NCBI RefSeq assembly: GCF_020404845.1
Contig: NZ_JAIOJZ010000018.1
Location: forward strand, 62,001 to 126,000
Direction of reading: 5' to 3'
Length of the DNA: 64,000 nucleotides
DNA from: Streptomyces hyderabadensis
GTDB lineage: Bacteria > Actinomycetota > Actinomycetes > Streptomycetales > Streptomycetaceae
Position numbers and translations under genes: made by a program. This document shows positions 1-7,166 of this stretch, piece after piece. Position 1 is the first letter of the stretch. The number at the start of each line of letters is the position of its first letter. Under the pieces are notes generated by a model, which searched no databases, was not told the origin of the DNA, and saw only the letters and a list, made by a program, of their open reading frames with translations.

Positions 1-116
1 CGGGCCGCTCCACCACCGCGATCGACCGGGTCACCGGCCGTCAGCGCGCCGTGCGCGCCCGGGTGCTCACCGAGGCCCTCGGCGTGGACGCGAGCACCGT
101 GCAGGCCCAGCTCTGA
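1..116 (+). CDS. C-terminal end of a probable MoxR-type AAA ATPase (partial)
   Basis: Only the last 38 codons lie in the window, reading in frame to a TGA at 114-116. The tail (ending DASTVQAQL) is arginine- and alanine-rich and carries no diagnostic motif by itself. It ends 20 bases before a VWA-domain gene on the same strand. In actinomycetes, genes directly upstream of such VWA proteins are usually MoxR-family AAA ATPases that act with them as a chaperone-like pair. The family call is therefore inference from position only; what is directly visible is an open, high-GC3 reading frame with a normal stop. Confidence 0.45.
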   Translation, partial: GRSTTAIDRVTGRQRAVRARVLTEALGVDASTVQAQL

Positions 117-136
117 GCGCGGCCCAGGACGGCACC

Positions 137-1795
137 GTGGACGAGGGCGCGAGCAGGGACGCGGGCGGCACCGTCGGCGAAGGCGCGGGCGGACCGGCGG
201 ACCGGCTCGGCGCTCTGGCGGATCTGGCCGGGACCTGGCTGGCCCGGCCGGCCGCCGCCCCCGTCCCGCACACCGGAGCCGTGGTCGCGGACCGCTTCGA
301 CCGCATCGCCTGGCGCGACACCTACGAGCAGTCGGCCGCGCTGCGCGAGTTGGCCACGGACCTGGGCGAGCGCCACGCGCACGCCGACGACCTCCTGACC
401 GACGCCTTCCTGGCCGCGTACAAGGCCGCTCCGCGGCTGCGCGAGCCGACCGCGATGGCGCCCTCCCGACTGGTCAACCACCGCATCGTCACCGCGCTCC
501 TGGAGTCACCGGACTTCGCCGAGCTGCACCGGGAGACGGTCGGCGACCCGTACGCCGCCGCCATGGCCGTGCTGGCCCAGGGCACCGCGCTGCGCCGGAT
601 GCTGGACGACTCCCGCGCCGCCCGGGACCGCGACGAGCGGGCGGACCGGGCCGGCCGGGCGGCCGAGGACGCGGCCGAGGCCGTGGCCGAGGCGCTCCGG
701 CAGGCCGCCGACGAGGCCGACGAGGACGGCAGCGTCCCGGCACCGGCGGCCGACGCCGTACGACGGGCGGCCGAGGAAGCGGAGGCCGCCGCGAGGCGGG
801 CCGCGGCGGACGCCGCCCGGTCGCTCGCGGCGGCGGTGCCCGGTGTCCGTGCCGCCGCACGCGGGGCGGTGGCGGCGTCGGCGGCGGCCGCGCGGCAGGA
901 GGCCGCGCTGGTGCGGGCCTGGGGCGTCGGTTCCGGCGAACTGGAGCGGATGTCCTTCGACGAGCGCGCCCGGCTGGCCGAGCGGCTGCGCGCCGGACGG
1001 CTCGCCGAGTGGGCCGAACTGATCGGCCGTTTCCGGCAGATGGCCGACGGGGAACGGGCCCGCAAGGTGGAGAACGCGACCGGTGAGCTGATCGGGGTGA
1101 CGCTCGGCGACGACCTCTCCCGGGTCGTCCCGTCCGAGCTGGCGCACCTTGGACTGCCGGAACTGCGCGCGGTGTTCGCCGCGCGCTACGCCGCCGGGGA
1201 GCTGATGCTCTACGACAGCCAGGGCGAACGGGCCACCGGCCGGGGCGCCGTCATCGCGTGCGTGGACACCTCGCACTCCATGTACGAGGCGGGTCCCGGC
1301 GGCATCACCCGGGAGGCGTGGGCGAAGGCCTGTGCGCTGGCCCTGCTGGACCAGGCCCGCCACGCGGGACGCGACTTCGTCGGCATCGTGTTCTCCGCCG
1401 CCGACAAGCTCCGGGTCTTCCGCTTCCCGGCCGGCGCGCCCGCCGGCCTCGGCCGCACCCTCGACTTCGCGGAGACCTTCCTCGGCGGCGGCACCAGCTA
1501 CCAGCGGCCCCTGTCGGCGGCGCGCGAACTGCTGGAGGAGGAGTTCGCCGCCGCCGCCCGCACCCGGGGCGACATCGTGATGCTCACCGACGACGACTGC
1601 GGCGTCACCGAGGCGTGGATGCGGGACTGGAACGACGCCAAGCGCCGGCTGGGCTTCCGGGTCTTCGGCGTGGGCATCGGCGCCCCGCGCGTCGCGGCGG
1701 CCGGCTCGGTGCTCGCGGCACTGTGCGACAACCTCCGCTCCGTCGAGGACTTCACCGACGTCCACGCCGCCGCGGACCTGTTCCGCGTGATCTGA
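137..1795 (+). CDS. VWA domain protein with intact MIDAS motif
   Basis: A 552-residue soluble protein with no signal peptide. The first two thirds are alanine/arginine-rich and helical, with a strongly charged stretch around residues 155-260 likely to be a coiled coil. The C-terminal part is a von Willebrand factor A fold: the metal-ion-dependent adhesion site DTSHS sits at residues 377-381, and a later TDDD near residue 482 fits a second metal-coordinating loop. VWA proteins next to MoxR ATPases are thought to help load metals or assemble complexes. The start is GTG at 137, 20 bases after the upstream stop, so the two are probably co-transcribed; an earlier start is not possible without overlapping the ATPase gene. 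Target unknown. Confidence 0.8.
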   Translation: MDEGASRDAGGTVGEGAGGPADRLGALADLAGTWLARPAAAPVPHTGAVVADRFDRIAWRDTYEQSAALRELATDLGERHAHADDLLTDAFLAAYKAAPRLREPTAMAPSRLVNHRIVTALLESPDFAELHRETVGDPYAAAMAVLAQGTALRRMLDDSRAARDRDERADRAGRAAEDAAEAVAEALRQAADEADEDGSVPAPAADAVRRAAEEAEAAARRAAADAARSLAAAVPGVRAAARGAVAASAAAARQEAALVRAWGVGSGELERMSFDERARLAERLRAGRLAEWAELIGRFRQMADGERARKVENATGELIGVTLGDDLSRVVPSELAHLGLPELRAVFAARYAAGELMLYDSQGERATGRGAVIACVDTSHSMYEAGPGGITREAWAKACALALLDQARHAGRDFVGIVFSAADKLRVFRFPAGAPAGLGRTLDFAETFLGGGTSYQRPLSAARELLEEEFAAAARTRGDIVMLTDDDCGVTEAWMRDWNDAKRRLGFRVFGVGIGAPRVAAAGSVLAALCDNLRSVEDFTDVHAAADLFRVI

Positions 1796-1826
1796 CCCGG
1801 CCGCCCGACGCCGGACGCGCGGACCG

Positions 1827-2642
1827 TCACGGCTTGCGGGCCACCGCCCCGTACATCGCGATGTCCTGGTCCCGGATGCCCTGCTCGCCGGTGCCGTCCG
1901 GACGCCACTTGTGGACCTGGACGATGCCCGGCTCGACCAACTCCAGCCCCTCGAAGAACTCGTGGGCCTCGTCGATGGTCCGCAGCCGCATCGGCATGTC
2001 ACGGGCCGCGTACTCGCGGGCGACCCGGCCCACCTCGTCGGGGGCGAACTCGGCGGTGCCGATGGTCATGGCCAGGTGGCTTCCCGCGGGCAGGGGCTCC
2101 AGGAGGCGGCGGACGATGCCGACCGCGTCGTCCTCGTCCAGGACGAAGTGGACGATGGCGATCACGGTGAGCGCCACGGGCCTGGTCAGGTCCAGCGTCT
2201 TGCGGAACTCCTCGGATTCGAGGACCGCCTCCGGGTGCTGGAAGTCCGCCTCGATGTAGGTCGTGCGGCCCTCGGGCGTGCTGGACAGCAGCCCCTGGGA
2301 GAGGGTGAGGACGATCGGGTCGTTGTCCACGTAGACGACCCGGGACTCGGGGGCCACCGACTGGGCTATCTCGTGCAGGTTGGGGGAGGTGGGGATGCCC
2401 GTGCCGATGTCGAGGAACTGGCGGATGCCCGCCTCCTCGGCCAGCCAGCGCACCGCGCGGTTCATCCAGTCCCGGTTGGCGCGCATGTGCACGGGGAGCG
2501 CGGGCCATTCCCGGGCCATCGCGTCACCCGCCTCCCGGTCGGCGGGGTAGTAGTCCTTCCCGCCCAGGATGTAGTCGTAGATCCGGGCCGAGTGCGCGTG
2601 TTCGGTGTCGATCCGGTCGGCCGGCCATCCGCTGTCGGACAT
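1827..2642 (-). CDS. SAM-dependent methyltransferase, DUF574/Methyltransf_19 family
   Basis: 271 residues, the usual length for this Streptomyces-expanded family. The family hallmark near the N-terminus (YDYILGGKDYYPAD, residues 22-35) is followed by the SAM-binding motif I FLDIGTG at 76-82 and an acidic loop VYVDND about 25 residues later. Substrates of this family are unknown. The start ATG at 2642 gives the canonical N-terminus; the longer open frame upstream belongs to the next gene's shadow. A DUF5753-type HTH regulator lies immediately upstream on the same strand with a 44-base gap. That pairing recurs in Streptomyces developmental-regulator loci (whiJ/abaA type), but no DUF397 gene is present here. 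Confidence 0.85.
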   Translation of the reverse strand: MSDSGWPADRIDTEHAHSARIYDYILGGKDYYPADREAGDAMAREWPALPVHMRANRDWMNRAVRWLAEEAGIRQFLDIGTGIPTSPNLHEIAQSVAPESRVVYVDNDPIVLTLSQGLLSSTPEGRTTYIEADFQHPEAVLESEEFRKTLDLTRPVALTVIAIVHFVLDEDDAVGIVRRLLEPLPAGSHLAMTIGTAEFAPDEVGRVAREYAARDMPMRLRTIDEAHEFFEGLELVEPGIVQVHKWRPDGTGEQGIRDQDIAMYGAVARKP

Positions 2643-2686
2643 CGTTCGCCTTTCTCCGTGGGGTTGTGCGGTACGGGTGGAAGTCC

Positions 2687-3562
2687 TCACAGCTCCTTGC
2701 GCAGCGCGCCGAGGAGTTCCTCGGTGCCCCGGGCGGGCACCGCCTGGGCGCCCAGGCGGTCCAGGGCCTCGCGGTAGACCACCACGTCGTCGCCCTTGTC
2801 CAGGTAGACGGCGCCCACCAGCCCGCCGAGGTAGACGATGTCGGGGAGTTCGGGGGCCCGGAACCGGAAGAGGTCGAAGGCGCCGGCCCGCAGGGCGGGG
2901 TGCGGGCCTCCCGCGAACGGCATGATCTGGAGGGTCACATGGGGCAGCCGGCCCACCTCGATCAGATGGTCCACCTGCTGCCGCATCACGTCGGTGCCGC
3001 CGACCGGCCAGCGCAGGACCGTTTCGTCCATCACGACCCACAGGCGGGGCGGACAGGGGCGGGTGAGGATCTCCTGGCGCCGCATGCGCAGGGCGACCCG
3101 CCGCTCGGTGTCCACGGCGGAGGCGTGCGGATTGCCCGCGCTCAGCAGGGCCCGCGCGTAGGCCGGGGTCTGCAGCAGTCCGTGCACGAATCCCGCCTCG
3201 TAGGCGCGGATGTGCAGGGCCGCCTGTTCCAGGCTCAGGTAGGCCGCGAACCAGTCCGGCATGACGTCGCGGTAGGTGTGCCACCAGCCCCGTTTGTTCG
3301 CCTCGCGCGCCGACTTGAGGAAGGTGTCGATCTCCTGCTGGTCGCGGACCCCGTAGACCTGGAGCAGCTTCTCCACGTCCGGGAGGCGCAGCCGGCCCAC
3401 CTTCGCCGCCTCCAGCCGGCGGATCGTGGAGTGGCTCACCCCGATCGCCTCACCGGCCTGCTCGAACGTGAGACCGGCGCGGGTGCGCAGCTCCTCCAGC
3501 TGTCTGCCGAGGATCATCCGCAGCACGGAGGGGGCACCGCCCCAATCGGTCTCCGCGGTCAC
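2687..3562 (-). CDS. HTH transcriptional regulator with C-terminal DUF5753 (Scr1/WhiJ type)
   Basis: 291 residues from a GTG at 3562. An XRE-type helix-turn-helix occupies about residues 15-70 (LTFEQAGEAIGVSHSTIRRL). The rest is the DUF5753 domain, recognisable by DWFAAYLSLEQAA, EAGFVHGLLQTPAYARAL and the closing LDKGDDVVVYREAL block. This family is highly expanded in Streptomyces, and members such as WhiJ act on development together with small partner proteins. The 286-base region upstream (3563-3848) is unusually A/T-rich for this genome around 3655-3700 and separates it from a divergent small gene, so both promoters presumably lie there. Probable DNA-binding repressor; ligand unknown. Confidence 0.85.
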   Translation of the reverse strand: MTAETDWGGAPSVLRMILGRQLEELRTRAGLTFEQAGEAIGVSHSTIRRLEAAKVGRLRLPDVEKLLQVYGVRDQQEIDTFLKSAREANKRGWWHTYRDVMPDWFAAYLSLEQAALHIRAYEAGFVHGLLQTPAYARALLSAGNPHASAVDTERRVALRMRRQEILTRPCPPRLWVVMDETVLRWPVGGTDVMRQQVDHLIEVGRLPHVTLQIMPFAGGPHPALRAGAFDLFRFRAPELPDIVYLGGLVGAVYLDKGDDVVVYREALDRLGAQAVPARGTEELLGALRKEL

Positions 3563-3848
3563 ACCGTCTCCCCTTCGCCGTCCCGCGCCCGGGCCCGGAC
3601 ACGCCAGTCTGTCACGGGCGTCGTCCCCGCCGCAGGAGCATGCAACGTGGGGGCTGCAATTTTCAACTTGGCGGTTGCGCACCGTTGTTGACGGATGACA
3701 CAGTGGCTTCACCGCCCCACGCCCTTCCCGACCCGCATTCCTCGACCGGCGACCGGGACCGTCCTGTCGGCGACCACGCCCGCTCCCGGGGACGGTCTCG
3801 ACCGACAACGTTCTCCCGGCGCCCGTCGCGGCCAGAGGACCACCCCCC

Positions 3849-4319
3849 ATGGACCTGCAGCACACCCGTGATCCACGTCCGTCCGCGGCCACGGTGCGTG
3901 ACCGCTCGTGCTCGTCCGGCACCGCCCGCCCGCCCCGCCCGCGCCGCCCGGGCCCGGCCCGGCTGAGCCTGCCCGCCGGTCTCCGCGCAGGCCTGGGACA
4001 CGACGCCGTGGGCACCTCCGCGTCCGACGGTGAACGCATCCTGGACCGGCTCCCCCGTGCGGGCTGTGTGTTCGCCGACGAGGGGCGCTGGTGGTGGATC
4101 GTCCCCTCCGGATCCGACATCGGGATCGCGTGGCCCGCCGGCGCCCACTACGCCGTCGGCGACCCGTCCTGGACGCGGGCCCGGCCGGCCGGGCAGGTGG
4201 CCGGTCCGCGCCTGGTCCACGGCCCCGACGGGGACTCGCCCTACACCGCGCCGATCCCGTTGTACTTCCTCGTGTGCCGGTTCGCCGGAGTGTCACCGCG
4301 CTGGTCTCTGGCACCCTGA
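3849..4319 (+). CDS. Conserved-looking hypothetical protein, divergent from the DUF5753 regulator
   Basis: 156 residues from ATG at 3849. The first 40 residues are low-complexity (Arg/Pro/Ser). The remainder looks folded, with aromatic-rich segments such as GRWWWIVPSGSDIGIAWP and a C-terminal IPLYFLVCRFAG that is too short to be a clear membrane helix. No enzymatic motif or signal peptide is visible. It is transcribed away from the DUF5753 regulator gene, an arrangement in which Streptomyces often places the small partner gene that the regulator controls. Function unknown; the true start may lie further downstream, after the low-complexity stretch. Confidence 0.5.
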   Translation: MDLQHTRDPRPSAATVRDRSCSSGTARPPRPRRPGPARLSLPAGLRAGLGHDAVGTSASDGERILDRLPRAGCVFADEGRWWWIVPSGSDIGIAWPAGAHYAVGDPSWTRARPAGQVAGPRLVHGPDGDSPYTAPIPLYFLVCRFAGVSPRWSLAP

Positions 4320-4376
4320 CCGGAGCCGTCCCACCGCCCGGCCGTGGGCGGTCCCGCCCCGCCGACGGACACGCGT

Positions 4377-5219
4377 TCAGCCGCGGGTCAGGTCCTGGAG
4401 GCCGACCACGCGCAGCAGTTCCAGCCGCTCGTGGGACTCGCTGCCCGGGCGAGCGGTGTAGACCACGAGCCGTTGGTCGTGCTCGGGGCTCAGCAGCACC
4501 TCGCAGTCCAGCTCCAGCAGGCCGACGACCGGGTGCAGGAAGCGTTTGACGTCGGCACGGCGCACGGCGACCTCGTGGTGGTCCCAGAGCGCCGAGAACT
4601 CCTCGCTCCGGGCGCGCAGCCGTCGTACGAGTGCCTTCAGCCGCGGGTCGTCCGGGCGGCGGGCCAGGGTGGCGCGCAGGTCCGCCACCGCCGCGCGGGC
4701 GGCCCGGTCGTGGTCCTCGGCCGGGAAGTGATCCCGCGCCGCCGGGTCCGTGAAGAAGCGCCAGACGACGTTGTGCTCAGCCTCGGGCCCGGCGGCGGCG
4801 TCTCCGTGCAGCGCCTTGCTCATCGCGTTCTGCGCGAGGACGTCACCGCGGTCGCTCACCACCCGGGCGGGGACGTCGGTCAGCCGGTCGAGGATGAGGA
4901 GCAGGCCCGGGCGGACGTGGTCCGTGGGGGTGCGGTGGTGCGAGGGCTCCTCGCCGCCCAGGTGGAAGAGGTGGTCCCGTTCGTCCTCGGTCAGCCGCAG
5001 CGCGCGGGCGACGGCGGCGAGCATCTGGCGGGACGGGCGCGATCCTCTGGCCTGCTCCAGCCGGGTGTAGTGGTCGGTGGACATGCCCGCCAGCTGCGCC
5101 ACCTCCTCACGGCGCAGTCCGGGGGTGCGGCGCCGCGCACCCCTGGGGAGGCCCACGTCGGCGGGGGCGAGTCGAGTGCGGCAGCGGCGCAGGAAGTCGG
5201 CCAGCTCGGTTCTGTCCAC
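4377..5219 (-). CDS. XRE-family transcriptional regulator with MmyB-like ligand-binding domain
   Basis: 280 residues starting at GTG 5219. The N-terminus has the family signature of MmyB-like regulators: GARRRTPGLRREEVAQLAG at about 27-45, then STDHYTRLEQARG, forming an HTH. The C-terminal two thirds match the PAS-like MmyB domain (NAMSKALHGD, VVWRFFTDP, DLRATLARRPDDPRL, RSEEFSALWDHHEVA and the closing LDCEVLLSPEHDQRLVVYTA), which in structural studies binds a fatty acid. It lies head-to-head with an aldo/keto reductase gene (179-base gap), and in this family the divergent oxidoreductase is commonly the regulated target. Confidence 0.9.
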   Translation of the reverse strand: MDRTELADFLRRCRTRLAPADVGLPRGARRRTPGLRREEVAQLAGMSTDHYTRLEQARGSRPSRQMLAAVARALRLTEDERDHLFHLGGEEPSHHRTPTDHVRPGLLLILDRLTDVPARVVSDRGDVLAQNAMSKALHGDAAAGPEAEHNVVWRFFTDPAARDHFPAEDHDRAARAAVADLRATLARRPDDPRLKALVRRLRARSEEFSALWDHHEVAVRRADVKRFLHPVVGLLELDCEVLLSPEHDQRLVVYTARPGSESHERLELLRVVGLQDLTRG

Positions 5220-5398
5220 CCGTCCACCATGCCTCGCGCCGTCCCCCGCAGCCAGGGACGGCCGGTCCCTGGACGAGGACGTCTCTCCCGCCGCGGCCGG
5301 GGGCGCCGCACGCTGGGGGCCGCCGGGTTCGCCGGCCCGGTGTCCGCCGGTGCCGCGCGCGCTGCCCGGGTCCCTCCACGAGGAAAGGCAGGACTGCC

Positions 5399-6421
5399 AT
5401 GCAGTACCGCACGCTCGGCCGCACGGGCATCAGGGTCAGCCCGTACGCGCTCGGCGCCCTGATGTTCGCCACCTCGGTCGGCAATCCCGACCCCGACGAC
5501 TCGGCCCGCATCATCCACAAGGCGCTGGACGCCGGGATCAACCTGATCGACACCGCCGACGTCTACGGCGACTCCGAGGAGGTCGTCGGCAAGGCGATCG
5601 AGGGGCGGCGCGACCGTGTCGTCCTCGCGACCAAGGTGGGCCGGCCCCTGGGGGACGATCCCAACGAGCGGGGCGCCTCGCGACGCTGGATCACGACCGC
5701 CGTGGAGAACTCGCTGCGCCGCCTGCGCACCGACCACATCGACCTCTACCAGATCCACCGCCGGGATCCCGGCACGGATGTCGAGGAGACGCTCTCCGTG
5801 CTCTCCGACCTGATCCGCAGCGGCAAGGTCCGGGCGATCGGCACCTCCACCACCCCGGCCTCCGACCTGGTCGAGGCGCAGTGGGTCGCCGAGCGGCGCG
5901 GCCTGGTCCGGTTCCACACCGAGCAGCCGCCGTACTCGCTGCTCGACCGCGGCATCGAACGCGAGGTGCTGCCGGTCGCCCGGCGCCACGGGCTGGGCAC
6001 CCTGGTGTGGGGTCCGCTGGGGCAGGGACTGCTGACCGGGCGGGTGCGCAAGGGCGGGCGGAACGAGTTGCGCCGCGCCGGGCTCGTCCGGCACCTCGAC
6101 GACGAGCGCCGTCTCGACGCCGTCGAACGGCTCGTCCCGCTCGCCGCCGAGGCGGGCCTGCCGCTGACCCACCTCGCCATGGCGTTCACCATCGCCCACC
6201 CCGGCGTGACCAGCGCGATCGTCGGACCGCGCACCATGGCGCACCTCGACGACCTGCTCGCGGGCCTCGACGTCGCGCTCGACGACGACCTCCTGGACCG
6301 GATCGACGAGATCGTGCCGCCCGGCACCGACGTCGGCACCCTGGACCAGGTCTTCGTGCCGCCGGCGCTGCAGCGGCCGGAGCTGCGCCGCAGGCCGGTG
6401 GGCGAGCGCCGCGCCGCCTGA
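5399..6421 (+). CDS. NAD(P)H-dependent aldo/keto reductase
   Basis: 340 residues, the standard length for the AKR superfamily TIM barrel. The catalytic tetrad can be read directly: Asp51 (DTADVYG), Tyr56, Lys79 (VLATKVG) and His120 (YQIHRRD). The C-terminal region carries SAIVGPRTMAHLDD, typical of the NADPH-binding end of AKR12/13-like enzymes. It reduces aldehydes or ketones to alcohols; the substrate cannot be predicted. The ATG at 5399 is preceded by AGGAAAGGCAGG. Divergent from an MmyB-like regulator, its likely controller. Confidence 0.9.
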   Translation: MQYRTLGRTGIRVSPYALGALMFATSVGNPDPDDSARIIHKALDAGINLIDTADVYGDSEEVVGKAIEGRRDRVVLATKVGRPLGDDPNERGASRRWITTAVENSLRRLRTDHIDLYQIHRRDPGTDVEETLSVLSDLIRSGKVRAIGTSTTPASDLVEAQWVAERRGLVRFHTEQPPYSLLDRGIEREVLPVARRHGLGTLVWGPLGQGLLTGRVRKGGRNELRRAGLVRHLDDERRLDAVERLVPLAAEAGLPLTHLAMAFTIAHPGVTSAIVGPRTMAHLDDLLAGLDVALDDDLLDRIDEIVPPGTDVGTLDQVFVPPALQRPELRRRPVGERRAA

Positions 6422-6427
6422 CCCGGC

Positions 6428-6574
6428 TCAGGGGGACGTCGTCCGGGCGACGTCCCCGGCCGGGGCGTCCTCGTCCGGGGTTGCCGGGGGCGGGAAGATC
6501 AGGTCTTCGAGCGCGTCCGCGGCGAACAGGAAGGCCATCATCACGACTGGCAGGAGCAGCGCGAGCAGAATCAC
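6428..6574 (-). CDS. Small single-pass membrane protein (48 aa)
   Basis: Starts at GTG 6574, supported by a GGGAGG ribosome site 4 bases upstream. The N-terminal half is one hydrophobic helix (ILLALLLPVVMMAFLFAADAL) followed by an acidic, proline-rich tail ending ARTTSP, so the N-terminus is probably outside or buried and the tail soluble. It converges on the aldo/keto reductase gene with only 6 bases between stops. Small proteins of this form are common in Streptomyces next to STAS or anti-sigma genes, but I know no function. The RBS and helix make coding likely despite its size. Confidence 0.6.
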   Translation of the reverse strand: MILLALLLPVVMMAFLFAADALEDLIFPPPATPDEDAPAGDVARTTSP

Positions 6575-6791
6575 AGGACCTCCCGGTGGGTCGGTCTGTG
6601 GGCTTCGTGGCCCGGCTTCCAGGATGGGCCCGAATGGCGGAACGCGCACGCGGGAGCCGAGGCGGCCGAGGGAGCCGGTACGAGGGGCGCCGACGGCCGA
6701 TCGCGCAGGTCGGGGGGACAGCACCGGCTCAGCGCATATGCAGAACGAATGTGCGGAGCGACCTCTGCCCAGGGCATGCCGTTGAGTACGT

Positions 6792-7136
6792 ATGGAACCT
6801 CCCGTCGAGATCAACCACAGCGGCGTCGGGGACTGGACCATCGTGGAGATCCGTGGAGAGGTGGACGTGTACACCGTGCCGACGATCAAGCAGTACATGA
6901 TCGAGCGACTGGCGGACGGGCACCGTCGGTTCGTGGTCGATCTGCGCGCGGTGGCGTTCATCGACTCCATGGGGCTGGGCGTGCTGGTCGGCGCCCTCAA
7001 GCGGGTCCAGTCGGTGCACGGCGAACTGAAGCTGGTCATCACCGACGCCAACACCAAACAACTGTTCGCGCTGACCGGCCTGCGGCACGTCTTCCCCATC
7101 TACGACTCGGTCTACCAGGCACGGCGGACCTCCTAG
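6792..7136 (+). CDS. Anti-sigma-factor antagonist, STAS domain (BldG/SpoIIAA-like)
   Basis: 114 residues, a complete stand-alone STAS domain. The phosphorylatable serine is in FIDSMGLGVL (Ser59), preceded by a strand pair (WTIVEIRGEVDVYT) that is diagnostic. Proteins of this type bind an anti-sigma kinase when unphosphorylated and free the cognate sigma factor; phosphorylation at the serine switches them off. No anti-sigma kinase or sigma gene lies next to it, so its partner must be elsewhere. The only phosphatase of matching type in the window is the SpoIIE-like protein at 54.4-56.6 kb. The name bldG is not applied because close homologues are numerous. Confidence 0.9.
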   Translation: MEPPVEINHSGVGDWTIVEIRGEVDVYTVPTIKQYMIERLADGHRRFVVDLRAVAFIDSMGLGVLVGALKRVQSVHGELKLVITDANTKQLFALTGLRHVFPIYDSVYQARRTS

Positions 7137-7166
7137 CCGGGCACCCGCCACCGTCGGTGAGCTGCC